Assembly: GCA_910576555.1 (NCBI GenBank)
Contig: CAJTIY010000005.1
Span: 1-64,000, forward strand
Reading direction: 5' to 3'
Source of the DNA: an uncultured Alistipes sp.
Lineage (GTDB): Bacteria > Bacteroidota > Bacteroidia > Bacteroidales > Rikenellaceae
DNA length: 64,000 nt
Made by a program: the position numbers and the translations under genes. The stretch's first letter is position 1, and every line of letters begins with the position of its first letter. The notes beneath the pieces were generated by a model, which saw only the letters and a program-made list of their open reading frames with translations, was not told the origin of the DNA and ran no database searches. Shown piece by piece: positions 23,416 through 33,341 of this stretch.

Positions 23416-24801
23416 TCAGAGCCGCAGCGGAGCGCCGCGGTAGAAGTCGAGGATCTTGGCGCGGAAGACGAACTCGAACTTCGCCTGCGCGAGTTCCGAT
23501 TCGGCCTTCTGCATCCGTGTCTTGGCGTCGTTGAAGTCGAAGAGGGTCGAGCGGCCCGCCGCGGCCTTCCGCTCCTCGTAGGCGAAGGCGATGCGCGCCG
23601 CCGCGAGCGCCGTTCCGGCCGAGCGGTATTTGACGTAGGCGGCGTCGGCGTTGTACCACGCCTGCTCGATCTCCTTGCGGAGCGAGCGTTCGGCCTCGAC
23701 GAGCGCCAGCCGCTGCGTGCGTGCCGCGATCTGCGCCGTGCGGATGCTGCCCCGCGTGGCACGCCGGTTGAAGATGGGGATGCTCATCGAGACCCCGACG
23801 AATTCGCTGCCGTTGCGGCGGAACTGCGTGCCGAAGCCCTCCTCCATGCTGCTGTAGACTCCCGTGCCGTAGCCGCCGCGCAGCGACAGCGAGGGATAGA
23901 GCGCCGAGCGGGCCGTCCGCACCGTGTACTCCGAGCGCTCCAGCCGCAGCCGTTCGGCCCGGATGGCGGGGCGGTACTCCACGGCGTAGGCGTAGACCTC
24001 GTCGGCCGTGCCCAGCCGGTGGAGCGCCTCGAGCGAGAGGCTGTCGAGGCGCGGGGTCGCGATGTCGAAGCCGGCGGCGCTTTCGCGGTTGAGCGCCTGC
24101 GAGAGGTCGAGCAGCGCCAGCTGCAGGTCGTTGCGGGCCTGCGTGAGGGCGAGGGCGTCGTTGGCCCGCAGGGCTTCGCTCTCGTAGACGGCCGATTCGG
24201 GCTGCCTGCCCGCTGCGGCCAGCTCGCGGCTGCGGTCGCTCTGCGACGCGCTCAAGGCCAGCTGCCGTTCGGCGATGCCGACCAGCTCCTTCTGGAACAG
24301 CGCCTGCAGGTAGAGCGTCATGACGCGCACGGCGACGTCCTCGCGCGCCCGTTCGAGGTCCTGCGCGGCGGCCGCGAGGTCGAGGCGCGCGCCGGCGATC
24401 TCGCGGTTGATGCGGAACCCTTCGAAGAGCGGCATCGAGGCGCCCACGTCGAAGGAGCCCGTCTGCAGCGTCTCGGTCTTATAGGTGTTGTCGGCCGAGG
24501 TGCCGCGGCCGAACGAGGCGTTGTAACCCACCGAGGCGCTCACCGCGGGCAGGCGGCTGTAGCGGGCCGTGGCGAGGTCGTTCTCCTGCTGCTCGACCTG
24601 CAGGGCGCGCTGCTGCACCTCGGTGTTGTTGCGGCGGGCGTAGTCGATGCAGGCGTCGAGCGTCCACGGCGTCCCGTCGGCGGGCTGCGGCGCCGGGGCG
24701 TCTGCGGCCGGGACTGCGGGTTGCGGTGCCGGAGCGGCTGGGTACGCCGTCGCGAGGGCGCCGGCCGCGCAGAGTGCGAAGGTCAGGATGCGGGTTTTCA
24801 T
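23416..24801 (-). CDS. TolC-family outer-membrane efflux channel
   Basis: This is the outer-membrane duct of the tripartite pump encoded here. The 461-aa protein has a signal peptide (ILTFALCAAGALATAYPAAP) and a Pro/Ala-rich segment. Two tandem OEP repeats follow (WTLDACIDYARRNNTEVQQR, VSASVGYNASFGRG; and SEYTVRTARSALYPSLSLRG, GVSMSIPIFNRRATRGSIRT). Long alternating helices and the C-terminal block FRAKILDFYRGAPLRL complete the fold. It starts 3 bases after the adaptor gene and closes the operon. Confidence 0.92.
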   Translation of the reverse strand: MKTRILTFALCAAGALATAYPAAPAPQPAVPAADAPAPQPADGTPWTLDACIDYARRNNTEVQQRALQVEQQENDLATARYSRLPAVSASVGYNASFGRGTSADNTYKTETLQTGSFDVGASMPLFEGFRINREIAGARLDLAAAAQDLERAREDVAVRVMTLYLQALFQKELVGIAERQLALSASQSDRSRELAAAGRQPESAVYESEALRANDALALTQARNDLQLALLDLSQALNRESAAGFDIATPRLDSLSLEALHRLGTADEVYAYAVEYRPAIRAERLRLERSEYTVRTARSALYPSLSLRGGYGTGVYSSMEEGFGTQFRRNGSEFVGVSMSIPIFNRRATRGSIRTAQIAARTQRLALVEAERSLRKEIEQAWYNADAAYVKYRSAGTALAAARIAFAYEERKAAAGRSTLFDFNDAKTRMQKAESELAQAKFEFVFRAKILDFYRGAPLRL

Positions 24802-24804
24802 GGC

Positions 24805-25914
24805 CTACTTCTTTTGCTCCTCTTTGGCGCCGCGGATCCGGTCGTCGGTCGTCACGCCCTCCGTGATCTCGATGTTGAGGCCGTCCGAGAGGCCGATCTT
24901 CACCTCGCGCTTCTCGAAGCGCTGTTCGTCGGCGTCGGCCGGGCCGTCGAGCACGTAGACGAAGGTTTTGTCGCCCTCGAACTCGACCGTGCTCTCGGGC
25001 AGCGTGACGACCCCTTCGCGGCTCTCGATCACCACGTTGGCATTGGCGCTGTAGCCCGCCCGCACGAAGACGCCGTCGGGGATCGCCACGGCGGCCTTCA
25101 CCTCGAAGAGGATCACGCCGTTGTCCTCGGCGGCCTTCGGCGAGACGTACTCCAGCGTGGCGTCGAGCGCGACGTTCTGCAGCGCGCCGATCGTCAGCCT
25201 GACGGGCATGCCCTCGCGGAGCTTGCCGACGTCCGTCTCGTCGATGTTGCCCTGAAACTGCATGTTGGTCATGTCGGCCACGGAGGCAATCGTCGTGCCG
25301 TCGTTGAACGTGTTGGCCTGAATCACCGAGTTTCCGACCTTGATCGGCACGTCGAGGATCATGCCGTCGATCGTCGAGCGGATCTGCGTGTTGCTCAACT
25401 CCTTGTAGCGGCTCGTGATGCCCTTCTGCACGATTTCGAGGCTCTCCTCGGCGTTCTGCAGCTCCTCCTCGGCCTTGTCGCGGGCCGTGAGGGCCTGCTC
25501 GTACTCCTCGTCCGAGACCACGCCGTCGGCGTGGAGCGCCTCGGTGCGCTGGGCCTCGCGGCGCGTCTGCGCGAGGGAGAGCTTCGCCACCGTGACGCGC
25601 GACTCGGCGCTCGACAGCTGGCCCATCTCGGGCACGACCTTCACCGTGGCGATCACCTCGCCCTTGCGGACGCTCTGGCCCGCCTCCTTGTAGACGTCGG
25701 AGATGATGCCCGAGATCTGGGGCTTGATGAGCACCTCGTCGCGGGGCTGCACCTTGCCCGTGGCGACCACGAACTGCTTGAGCGTGTCGAGCTTCGGCTC
25801 GACGATCGCGTAGACCGTCTTCTGGGGCTGCGTTTTCCGCCAGAGGAACCAGAAGGTGCTCAACAGCAGCGCTGCGAAGAGCACGCCGGCGAGGATTTTC
25901 AGCATCTTTTTCAT
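24805..25914 (-). CDS. MacA-like periplasmic adaptor (HlyD/RND family)
   Basis: The adaptor links the inner-membrane permeases to the TolC-like channel. The 369-aa protein has an N-terminal membrane anchor (LKILAGVLFAALLLSTFWFL) and a biotinyl-lipoyl-like half (VVATGKVQPRDEVLIKPQIS, GIISDVYKEAGQSVRKGEVI). An alpha-hairpin of about 70 residues follows (SLAQTRREAQRTEALHADGV, DKAEEELQNAEESLEIVQKG), then the second lipoyl half and a beta-barrel (PVRLTIGALQNVALDATLEY). Order and length fit MacA-type adaptors. Confidence 0.92.
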   Translation of the reverse strand: MKKMLKILAGVLFAALLLSTFWFLWRKTQPQKTVYAIVEPKLDTLKQFVVATGKVQPRDEVLIKPQISGIISDVYKEAGQSVRKGEVIATVKVVPEMGQLSSAESRVTVAKLSLAQTRREAQRTEALHADGVVSDEEYEQALTARDKAEEELQNAEESLEIVQKGITSRYKELSNTQIRSTIDGMILDVPIKVGNSVIQANTFNDGTTIASVADMTNMQFQGNIDETDVGKLREGMPVRLTIGALQNVALDATLEYVSPKAAEDNGVILFEVKAAVAIPDGVFVRAGYSANANVVIESREGVVTLPESTVEFEGDKTFVYVLDGPADADEQRFEKREVKIGLSDGLNIEITEGVTTDDRIRGAKEEQKK

Positions 25915-25963
25915 ATCGGTAACAAATGGTTTTTTCGATTAATGCGTTTTCGGCGGCGGGCGG

Positions 25964-27223
25964 TCACTCCTCGCGGATGGCGTCCACGGCCTTGATCTTC
26001 AGGGCGCGGGTCGCAGGGATGACGCCCGCCAGCAGGCTCCCGACGACGAGGATCGCCAGCGAGAGCATGCCCGTGCCGAACGAGATCTGCCACATGACGC
26101 CCGAGCCGCTCTGCTCCGCCCCCACGGTCCGGTAGAAGATCGAGTCGGCGAGCGACAGCAGCCCCACGGCGGCCGTGAGGCCGATGACCCCGGCGATGAA
26201 CGTGAGCACGAAGCTCTCCGAGAGGATCTGCCCGATGATGACCGACGGCTTGGCGCCCAGCGCCCGGCGGATGCCGATCTCCTGCGTGCGCTCCTTGACC
26301 AGCACCAGCATGATGTTGCTCACCCCCACGATGCCCGCCAGCAGCGTGCCGAGCCCCACGATCCACGTCAGGAGCGAGATGCCGAAGAAGAGCTGCTGCA
26401 CCTTCTCGAACATCTCGGCCGTGGCCATGCACCACATCGCCTTCTCGTCGGCGGGGTCGATCAGATGGCGGGCGTAGACCGTCTCGCGGCAGGCCCGCTC
26501 GACCGCCTTGCTGGGCGTGTCGTCGTGCCCCGCGACGGCCAGCATGTGGATCTGGTGGCCGCGGCCGTACATCTGCTGCGCGAGCGAGACCGGAACGACG
26601 GCCGTGCGCTCGATGTCGCTGAACGAGATGGCGGTGCTCTGGCGGCGGATGACGCCCACGACGGTGAAGTAGGTGTTGTTGATCTTCAGGATGCTGCCCG
26701 TGGGATCCTCGCCGCCCGGAAAGAGGTCCTTCCACAGCTGGGTGCCGATCACGCACACCTTGCGTTTCTGCACCATGTCGACCTCGTTGATGAAACGGCC
26801 GTAGAGCAGCTTCTGCGGGTTGATCCGCTGGTAGTCGGGCGAGTAACCCATCAGCGAGTAGTCGCCCTTGCGCTCGTTGCGGCTGCAGCGGATCGCCCCG
26901 CCCCAGTAGACCGCCGAGGCGAAGCGCACCTCGGGCAGCTTGCGCACCGCCTCCACGTCGTCGTTGTCCATGCGCCACCAGCGGTTCTTCGGCATGCCCT
27001 TGTAGGGGATGCCCGTCTGGCTGGGTTGCAGCAGGAGCGTGTTGGTCGACATGTCGCCCAGCTGCGCGCGGAAGAGGCGTCCGAGCCCCGTGCCGGCCCC
27101 CAGCATCACGATCAGCATGAAGATGCCCCAGAAGACGCCCAGCGCCGTCATGACGCTCCGCTTGCGGTTGCGGGCGATCGTTTGCCAGATCTCGTTCCAG
27201 CGGTCGGTGTCGAAGAGTCGCAT
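25964..27223 (-). CDS. MacB-like ABC transporter permease (second copy)
   Basis: The 419-aa permease has the FtsX/MacB layout: an N-terminal membrane helix (MTALGVFWGIFMLIVMLGAG), a large periplasmic domain (residues about 45-290), and three C-terminal helices (TWIVGLGTLLAGIVGVSNIM, IVGVSNIMLVLVKERTQEIG, LAILVVGSLLAGVIPATRAL). The conserved GIRRALGAKPSVIIGQIL coupling segment is present, while the ATPase is a separate protein. It lies 5 bases after the first permease and probably forms a heterodimer with it. Substrates (peptides, macrolides, lipids) cannot be told from sequence. Confidence 0.92.
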   Translation of the reverse strand: MRLFDTDRWNEIWQTIARNRKRSVMTALGVFWGIFMLIVMLGAGTGLGRLFRAQLGDMSTNTLLLQPSQTGIPYKGMPKNRWWRMDNDDVEAVRKLPEVRFASAVYWGGAIRCSRNERKGDYSLMGYSPDYQRINPQKLLYGRFINEVDMVQKRKVCVIGTQLWKDLFPGGEDPTGSILKINNTYFTVVGVIRRQSTAISFSDIERTAVVPVSLAQQMYGRGHQIHMLAVAGHDDTPSKAVERACRETVYARHLIDPADEKAMWCMATAEMFEKVQQLFFGISLLTWIVGLGTLLAGIVGVSNIMLVLVKERTQEIGIRRALGAKPSVIIGQILSESFVLTFIAGVIGLTAAVGLLSLADSIFYRTVGAEQSGSGVMWQISFGTGMLSLAILVVGSLLAGVIPATRALKIKAVDAIREE

Positions 27224-27228
27224 GGTCG

Positions 27229-28481
27229 TTATTTGTTATGGCGCAGTGCGTCGATCGTCTTCAGCCGTGCGGCCCGGTAGGCGGGGACATATCCCGCGAC
27301 GAGGCCCGCGAGGACGAGCACCGCCGTGGCGCTCGCCGCGATGCCGAGGTCGAGCGTCGGGTCGAGGAACATCGTGCCGCCGAAGCCGTCGTCCGAGGAG
27401 GGGGTGCGTTCGAGCAGGCAGGCGACGCCCTCCATGACGGCCACACCCAGCACGAGGCCGATGTAGCCGAAGGCGGCCGTAATCATCACCGATTCGGCGA
27501 GGATCAGCCGGATGATCGACGAGGGTTTGGCGCCCAGCGCCTTGCGGATGCCGAATTCGGCCGTGCGCTCGGTGACGGTCACCAGCATGATGTTGCTCAC
27601 GCCCACGACGCCCGCGAGCAGCGTGCCGAGGCCGATGACCCATACGAACATCGTGATGCCGTTGAAGATCAGCATCATCTGCTTGTAGCGCTCCATCGTG
27701 TTGCTGATCCATACGGCGCTCCGGTCCTCGGGGTCGAAGCCGTGTTCGGCGGCGAGGCGGCGCATCAGGCGCTGCTCGAAGGCCTCCATCTGCTCGTCGG
27801 TGTCGATGCCGCGCAGCGTGACGATGATGTTGTCGAGGTAGGGCGAGTCGCCCCTGTAGATCAGCTGTCCGGTGGTGAGCGGAATGGCGCACGAGGAGCT
27901 GTTGCGCTGCACGTCGCCCGCGATGACGCCCACGACGGTGAACATCGTGCTGTCGATCTTCACCTGCTTGCCGAGCGGATCGCCGCCCTTGAAGAGGGTG
28001 CGGCGCATCGGCTCGTCGATGACGATCGTCTTGCGCCGCTCGCGCATGTCCGTCTCGTTGATGTAGCGGCCCAGCGCGAGTTCGTCGCCCTCCATCCGCT
28101 GGATCTGGGGCGAGGCGCCGTGGAGCCATACCGAGGTGAACTCGCGCCCGTAGGTGGCCGTGTGGCCGTCGATCCACGCCTGCGCCGCGACGTCGATCAC
28201 CTCGGGGAACTCGCGCTGCAGGATCTCGATGTCGCTGTTGCGCAGCCGGATCGTGCGTCCCTTCTGGTAGCCTGCATAGGGCAGCGAGGTGCGGCCGCCG
28301 TAGAGGTCGATCGAGTTGATGGCGTAGCCGCCGAAGTTGGAGACCACGCCGTTTTTCAGTCCGTTGCCCGAGCCGAGCAGGATCGAGAGCATGAAGATGC
28401 CCCACGCCACCGAGAAGCCCGTGAGGAAGGTGCGCAGCTTGTTGCGCCGCACCGAGGTCCAGATCTCCAGCAGCAGCTCCC

Positions 28482-28485
<4 letters not shown>
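27229..28485 (-). CDS. MacB-like ABC transporter permease (first copy)
   Basis: The 418-aa protein matches the FtsX/MacB permease layout: an N-terminal helix (FSVAWGIFMLSILLGSGNGL), a periplasmic MacB-core domain (VIDVAAQAWIDGHTATYGRE, GALGRYIN-like box LALGRYINETDM), and three C-terminal helices with the coupling segment FGIRKALGAKPSSIIRLILA. It is paralogous to the following permease, so the two likely pair. Its start codon overlaps the end of the ATPase gene by 4 bases (ATGA), showing translational coupling. Confidence 0.92.
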
Positions 28486-29171
<686 letters not shown>

Positions 29172-29261
29172 TCCGTTTGCTGCCGATAATGCGCTCTGTC
29201 GCAAGCTGTTAGTCGATCGTCGTGCGGCGACGGATCGTAACGTGCCGTCGCGCTTCGGATA

Positions 29262-29269
29262 CAAATATA
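29262..29269 (-). promoter_or_regulatory. Predicted -7 box of the efflux operon
   Basis: TATATTTG on the minus strand matches TAnnTTTG, about 90 bases before the ATPase start and within an AT-rich patch. Confidence 0.6.
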
Positions 29270-29365
29270 CGAATTGATTTCTGAAAAACAACTTATTTTT
29301 ATTGAAAATCGATAAATAATTGCCCCCCCCCGATAACCCGTGGTTTCGAATCGTCGGTGCCGGAG

Positions 29366-29405
29366 CCGAAAACGCCCCTGCAGGGAGTTGCAGGGGCGTT
29401 TTCGG
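29366..29405 (-). terminator. Terminator hairpin of the CoA-transferase gene
   Basis: A perfect 17-bp stem (29366-29382 with 29389-29405, loop GGGAGT) lies 41 bases after the stop codon. Its stem ends in A/T-rich pairs. A run of nine C lies nearby at about 29323. Confidence 0.75.
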
Positions 29406-29446
29406 AGGCCGACCGGCTCTTCGGCCGCGGCGGAGGTTCCGCAGCG

Positions 29447-30739
29447 TTATTTCTGGTGGAGGAACGAGTAGCCGAAGCGTTCGCAGGCGGCCCGTTCGAG
29501 CTCCTCGCGGACCGAGGGGTGGGCGATCGCGATCAGCGCCCGGGCCCGCTGGGCGAGGTTGCGGCCCCGCAGCTGCGCCACGCCGTACTCCGTGACGACG
29601 TGCTGCACCATGTGGCGCGTCGTCACGACGCCCGCGCCGGGCGAGAGCAGCGCCTTGATCTTCGACTCCCCTTTGGGGGTCGTCGAGGGGATGGCGATGA
29701 AGGTCTTGCCCCCTTCGGAGAGGGCGCCGCCGTACATGAAGTCGTGCTGGCCGCCGACGCCCGAGATGATGCGCGTGCCGACCGAGTCGGCGCACACCTG
29801 TCCCGTGAGGTCGACCTCCACGGCCGAGTTGATCGCCATGACCTTCGGGTTCTGCCGGATGCGGAACGGATCGTTGGTCCAAGCGACATCCTTCAGCAGC
29901 AGATCCTTGCGGTAGTCCATATAGTCGTAGAGGCGGCGCGAGCCGAGCGCCAGCGAAGCCACCGAGACGCCCGGCAGCACCGTTTTCCGCGAGTTGTCGA
30001 TCACGCCCCGCTCGAGCAGCGGCAGCACGCCGTCGGTCATCGCCTCGGTGTGCAGGCCCAGATGCTTGTGGTCGGCGAGCGCCGCCAGCACGGCGTTGGG
30101 GATGCCGCCCACGCCGATCTGCAGCGTGGCGCCGTCGGGGATCAGCTCGGCGATGTAGTTGCCGATGCGGGTGTCGATCTCGCTCGGTGCGGCGGTCGGA
30201 ACCTCGACCAGCGGATCGTCGACCTCCACTGCGGCGTCGATCTTCGAGAGGTGGATCAGCGCATCGCCGTAGGAGTAGGGCATCGCCTTGTTGATCTGCG
30301 CGATGACGATCCGGGCGCGCTCCGCGGCCGAGACCGCGAGGTCGGCCGAGACGCCGAACGAGCAGTAGCCGTCGGCGTCGGGCAGCGAGCAGTTGAGGAT
30401 CGCCACGTCGACCGGCAGCGTGCCGTCGCGGAACAGCATCGGGATCTCGCCCAAGAAGGCCGGAATGGTCTGTCCGTAGCCGTCGGCCAGCCAGCGGCGG
30501 ATGTTGTTGGCCACGAAGAGGCTGTTCACGCGGAACGAATCGCGGTATTCGGGGCGGCAGTAGGGGGCGTCGTGCGCGCCGACGGCGAAAGCCGAGTAGA
30601 CGGTCACGTCGTGCAGCTCCGCGCCGCGGTCGGCCATCGCCCGCACGAGCGTTTCGGGGATCGACGTGCTGCCCTGAATGTAGACGCTGTCGCCCGACCG
30701 GATGAGTTTGACGGCCTCCGCCGCTGTGGTGTAGGTCAT
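29447..30739 (-). CDS. Acetyl-CoA hydrolase/transferase family (4-hydroxybutyrate CoA-transferase-like)
   Basis: The family moves CoA between acyl groups and acetate, or hydrolyses acyl-CoA. The 430-aa protein has the N-terminal block SGDSVYIQGSTSIPETLVRA, the central IPDGATLQIGVGGIPNAVLA, the active-site segment HLGLHTEAMTDGVLPLLERG with the probable catalytic Glu, and GVGGQHDFMYGGALSEGGKT. The C-terminus has HVVTEYGVAQLRG. Located after iorA, iorB and an aminotransferase on the same strand, it could release acetate-exchanged acids and conserve CoA-ester energy in amino-acid fermentation. The 359-base gap upstream means it may have its own promoter. Confidence 0.88.
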   Translation of the reverse strand: MTYTTAAEAVKLIRSGDSVYIQGSTSIPETLVRAMADRGAELHDVTVYSAFAVGAHDAPYCRPEYRDSFRVNSLFVANNIRRWLADGYGQTIPAFLGEIPMLFRDGTLPVDVAILNCSLPDADGYCSFGVSADLAVSAAERARIVIAQINKAMPYSYGDALIHLSKIDAAVEVDDPLVEVPTAAPSEIDTRIGNYIAELIPDGATLQIGVGGIPNAVLAALADHKHLGLHTEAMTDGVLPLLERGVIDNSRKTVLPGVSVASLALGSRRLYDYMDYRKDLLLKDVAWTNDPFRIRQNPKVMAINSAVEVDLTGQVCADSVGTRIISGVGGQHDFMYGGALSEGGKTFIAIPSTTPKGESKIKALLSPGAGVVTTRHMVQHVVTEYGVAQLRGRNLAQRARALIAIAHPSVREELERAACERFGYSFLHQK

Positions 30740-31000
30740 AGGGGTATTCGAATTGGGTCCATTGATAATAGGTACGTTCGTCGGCTGTGCCGATCAACGG
30801 CAGCCCGCAGCCGCCCGGTGCGGAGGGCTGCATGCCTCGCCGAAGGCTCGGTCGCATCCTCCGCCGGCTGCGGTCTGAACGCCTGCGCGACGCCAACATG
30901 CGCTTCGTTCGGCGGCTTCGTCGCCGAACGATTCCGGTGCTCGCCGTTCGGCACATGCCTTCCGGTGCCGGTTTCCCGGTCCGTCGTCCTGCTCTTGACG

Positions 31001-31080
31001 GTCGTGCCCGCATCGCCCGCGGCCCGACCTTCGAAGGGCTGTTCGAGGACCGGAGCGGTCGCGCCCGCATCGCCCGCGGC
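31001..31080. repeat. Direct repeat of 23 bp in the 30740-31098 gap
   Basis: Bases 31001-31023 and 31058-31080 are identical at 22 of 23 positions, 57 bases apart. The gap between the aminotransferase and CoA-transferase genes otherwise shows no gene. Confidence 0.7.
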
Positions 31081-31098
31081 TGTCGCCTCGTCTCCGCG

Positions 31099-32409
31099 TC
31101 AGCGGTGCGCCTCGGCGAAGGCCGCGAGCCGTGCGTCGAGCGCCTCGAACTGCTCGGGGCGGTTGAGTTGCGAGACGCAGACGCGGATGCCCTCCTGCCG
31201 GCTGCCCGTCGAGGTGAGCGAGATGGCGCAGATGCCGTAGAGCAGCAGTTCGCGCAGCAGCTCGGCGCTCGTGAGCGTGCCGTAGCCCACCGTGTAGAAG
31301 AAGCCGTCGCTCACCGCCTCGTCGCCGTCGCGGTCGTAGACGATGCGGAAGCCGTGGCGCACGAAGAGCTCCTTCGTGAGGCGCGCGCGGCGCGCGTACT
31401 CGGCCGTTTCGCCCACGAAGTCGAGCGCGCCGTCGGCCGCCGCGCGGAACATCGCCGCGAGGGCGTGCTGCGCCGAGTGACTCGTTCCCGACGATGCGGC
31501 GTAGAGGAAGACCAGCACGTAGGCGTCGCCCAGCCGCGCGATGCCGTAGCGGTCGCGCAGCGCGGGGTATTCGCGGCGGAAGAGCGTGTCGGAGATCGCC
31601 GCCACGGCGATGCGCTGCCCGGCGTAGCTGAAGATCTTCGAACCGGAGATCATCAGGATGCAGTTGTCCGTATAGCGGGCCACCGAGGCTTGGTAGGGCG
31701 CCTCGAAGGGGCGGCCGAGCGGTTTGCGGAAATCCATGCAGAGGTAGGCGAGGTCCTCGATCACGATCGTGTCGTAACGCGTGGCCAGCCGGCCGATCGT
31801 CTGCAGCTCCTGCTCCGTGAGGCAGACCCATGCGGGGTTGTTGGGGTTGGAGTAGACCACGGCGGCGATGCGTCCCGTGGCGAGGCGGCGTTCGAGCTCG
31901 GGCCCCAGCCGGTCGCCGCGGAAGTCGTAGATGTCGAACGACTCGCTGCGGATGCCGAGGATCTTCGTCTGGCTGCGCTGCACGGGGAATCCGGGGTCGA
32001 TGAAGAGGATCGTGTCCTTCGCCGGGTCGAGCTGCGCGCAGAGCTGGAAGAGCGTGAACGAACCCTGCATCGAGCCCACCGTGGGGATGCACCCCTGCGG
32101 TGCGACGCGGATGTCGAGGAAGGCCTCGATGAAGCGCGCGGCCTGCTCCTTGAGCTCGGGGATGCCGAACATGTTGGGATACTGCGATGCCACGCCCTGC
32201 CGGAGCGCCGCGCACTCGGCCTCGACGCCCGCCCGCTCGGGCGGAAGCCCCGGGATTCCCATTTCGAGGTGGAGGAACTCCTCGCCCGTTTCGCGCTCCA
32301 TCATGCGGGCGATGTCGCCCGACTGGCGGATCGTCGCCCGGGCGATGTCCGCGATGTCCATCCGCTCCAGCGCGGTGCGGAGGACCGATTCTGCGATCGG
32401 AAAGCTCAT
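31099..32409 (-). CDS. Class I/II PLP-dependent aminotransferase
   Basis: The 436-aa enzyme belongs to fold type I. It shows the substrate loop HLEMGIPGLPPERAG, VYSNPNNPAWVC with the conserved Asn, IEDLAYLCMDFRKPLG with the PLP-pyridine Asp, and the Schiff-base lysine in ISGSKIFSYAGQR. It probably removes the amino group from aromatic or branched amino acids, giving 2-oxo acids for the neighbouring indolepyruvate oxidoreductase. It starts 8 bases after iorB, so the genes are surely cotranscribed. Substrate specificity is inferred from context only. ATG 32409 was taken as the start; the far longer open frame upstream is an artefact of high GC. Confidence 0.88.
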   Translation of the reverse strand: MSFPIAESVLRTALERMDIADIARATIRQSGDIARMMERETGEEFLHLEMGIPGLPPERAGVEAECAALRQGVASQYPNMFGIPELKEQAARFIEAFLDIRVAPQGCIPTVGSMQGSFTLFQLCAQLDPAKDTILFIDPGFPVQRSQTKILGIRSESFDIYDFRGDRLGPELERRLATGRIAAVVYSNPNNPAWVCLTEQELQTIGRLATRYDTIVIEDLAYLCMDFRKPLGRPFEAPYQASVARYTDNCILMISGSKIFSYAGQRIAVAAISDTLFRREYPALRDRYGIARLGDAYVLVFLYAASSGTSHSAQHALAAMFRAAADGALDFVGETAEYARRARLTKELFVRHGFRIVYDRDGDEAVSDGFFYTVGYGTLTSAELLRELLLYGICAISLTSTGSRQEGIRVCVSQLNRPEQFEALDARLAAFAEAHR

Positions 32410-32417
32410 GGCGCGCG

Positions 32418-33002
32418 CTATTTCGTTTGCCGGTTGGCCTGTTCGTAGCCGGCGCGGAACGCCGCGAGGTTCGACGCGACCACCGCTTCGCCCTTGCGGG
32501 AGAAGATGTCGCGGATGCCCTGCTCCAGCTGCTCGACCGTCAGCCCGAGGAAGGGGGCGGCGGCGCCCAGCAGCACCATGTTGGCGGCGCGCGGCGAGGC
32601 GGCGGCTTTGGCGATGGCGTCGCAGTCGAGCGCCACGACGTGCGGCAGCGCCTGCAGCTCGCGGTCGAGCGCCTCGGCGTCGGGGTAGTTCGGGATGTTG
32701 ACGAAGGGCGTCGTGTTGGTGATCACCCAGCCCTGCTTCGAGAGCCACGGCAGGTAGCGCAGCGCCTCCATCGGTTCGAGCGAGACGATGATGTCGGCCG
32801 CACCCTGCGGAATGAGGTCCGAGGCGATCGGCTCGGAGCCGATGCGCAGGTTCGACTGCACGTCGCCGCCGCGCTGGCTCATGCCGTGGACTTCGGCCTG
32901 CTTGAGGTGGAGACCTTCGGCGAGGGCTGCCTTGCCGATGACCGTGGCGATCGAGAGGATGCCTTGTCCTCCTACGCCCGAGAGTATGATGTCGGTTTTC
33001 AT
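32418..33002 (-). CDS. iorB: Indolepyruvate ferredoxin oxidoreductase beta subunit
   Basis: IorAB oxidises aryl-2-oxo acids to aryl-acetyl-CoA with ferredoxin reduction. The 194-aa protein begins MKTDIILSGVGGQGILSIAT, the gamma-domain signature of 2-oxoacid:ferredoxin oxidoreductases, and carries QAEVHGMSQRGGDVQSNLRI. It has the usual IorB length. It lies 339 bases downstream of iorA, an unusually long spacer for this pair, and 8 bases before the aminotransferase. Confidence 0.93.
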   Translation of the reverse strand: MKTDIILSGVGGQGILSIATVIGKAALAEGLHLKQAEVHGMSQRGGDVQSNLRIGSEPIASDLIPQGAADIIVSLEPMEALRYLPWLSKQGWVITNTTPFVNIPNYPDAEALDRELQALPHVVALDCDAIAKAAASPRAANMVLLGAAAPFLGLTVEQLEQGIRDIFSRKGEAVVASNLAAFRAGYEQANRQTK

Positions 33003-33090
33003 GTTCGATTCGTTTGGTGTTTTTCGGTTTGCGAGGTTCCGCTCCGCTGCGTCGTCCCGCTCCGCCGGGCGGGATGGCCGCATGCGAGGG

Positions 33091-33210
33091 GAGTTTTCGT
33101 TGTTTTTCGCTCTCTTCCGCAGCTTGTCGCTGCCTTCCGGTGTCTTTCGGAGTTTTCCGCTGTCTTCCGCTCCCTGTTGCCGCCTGTCGCCGTCTGTTGC
33201 CGCTTTCCGG
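33091..33210. repeat. Degenerate 10-bp tandem array between iorA and iorB
   Basis: Twelve consecutive 10-base units keep exact register. The consensus on the plus strand is TGTCTTCCGC, with a nearly invariant T..CG core; units include TGTTTTTCGC, TGCCTTCCGG and CGTCTGTTGC. A weak thirteenth unit follows. A period of 10 is not a multiple of three, so a conserved protein is unlikely. It fills the middle of the 33003-33341 gap, where no gene is seen. Confidence 0.8.
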
Positions 33211-33341
33211 AGCCGTCGGGGAGCCCTTCTTCGGGGCTGCGGCCGTCGTCCGGAGCTCTGCCCGGCGGTTCGGGGCCGGGCGTTGCGGAGCGAAAGGGCA
33301 TCGGACGACTCCGCGGGGCGGATGTCGCCTCGCCGGGGTCG

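Noticed and set aside
29322..29331. Run of nine C bases near 29323 as a phase-variable tract
   Set aside because: It lies in non-coding DNA upstream of the efflux promoter and does not overlap a start region or a reading frame; variation there would have no obvious effect.
33091..33210. Repeat array considered as CRISPR
   Set aside because: Units are only 10 bases with no unique spacers, and no cas genes are near.
32999..33301. A small basic open frame across the 10-bp repeat array
   Set aside because: Its low-complexity Lys/Arg/Thr sequence follows from the repeat, there is no convincing start signal, and it overlaps the iorB start.
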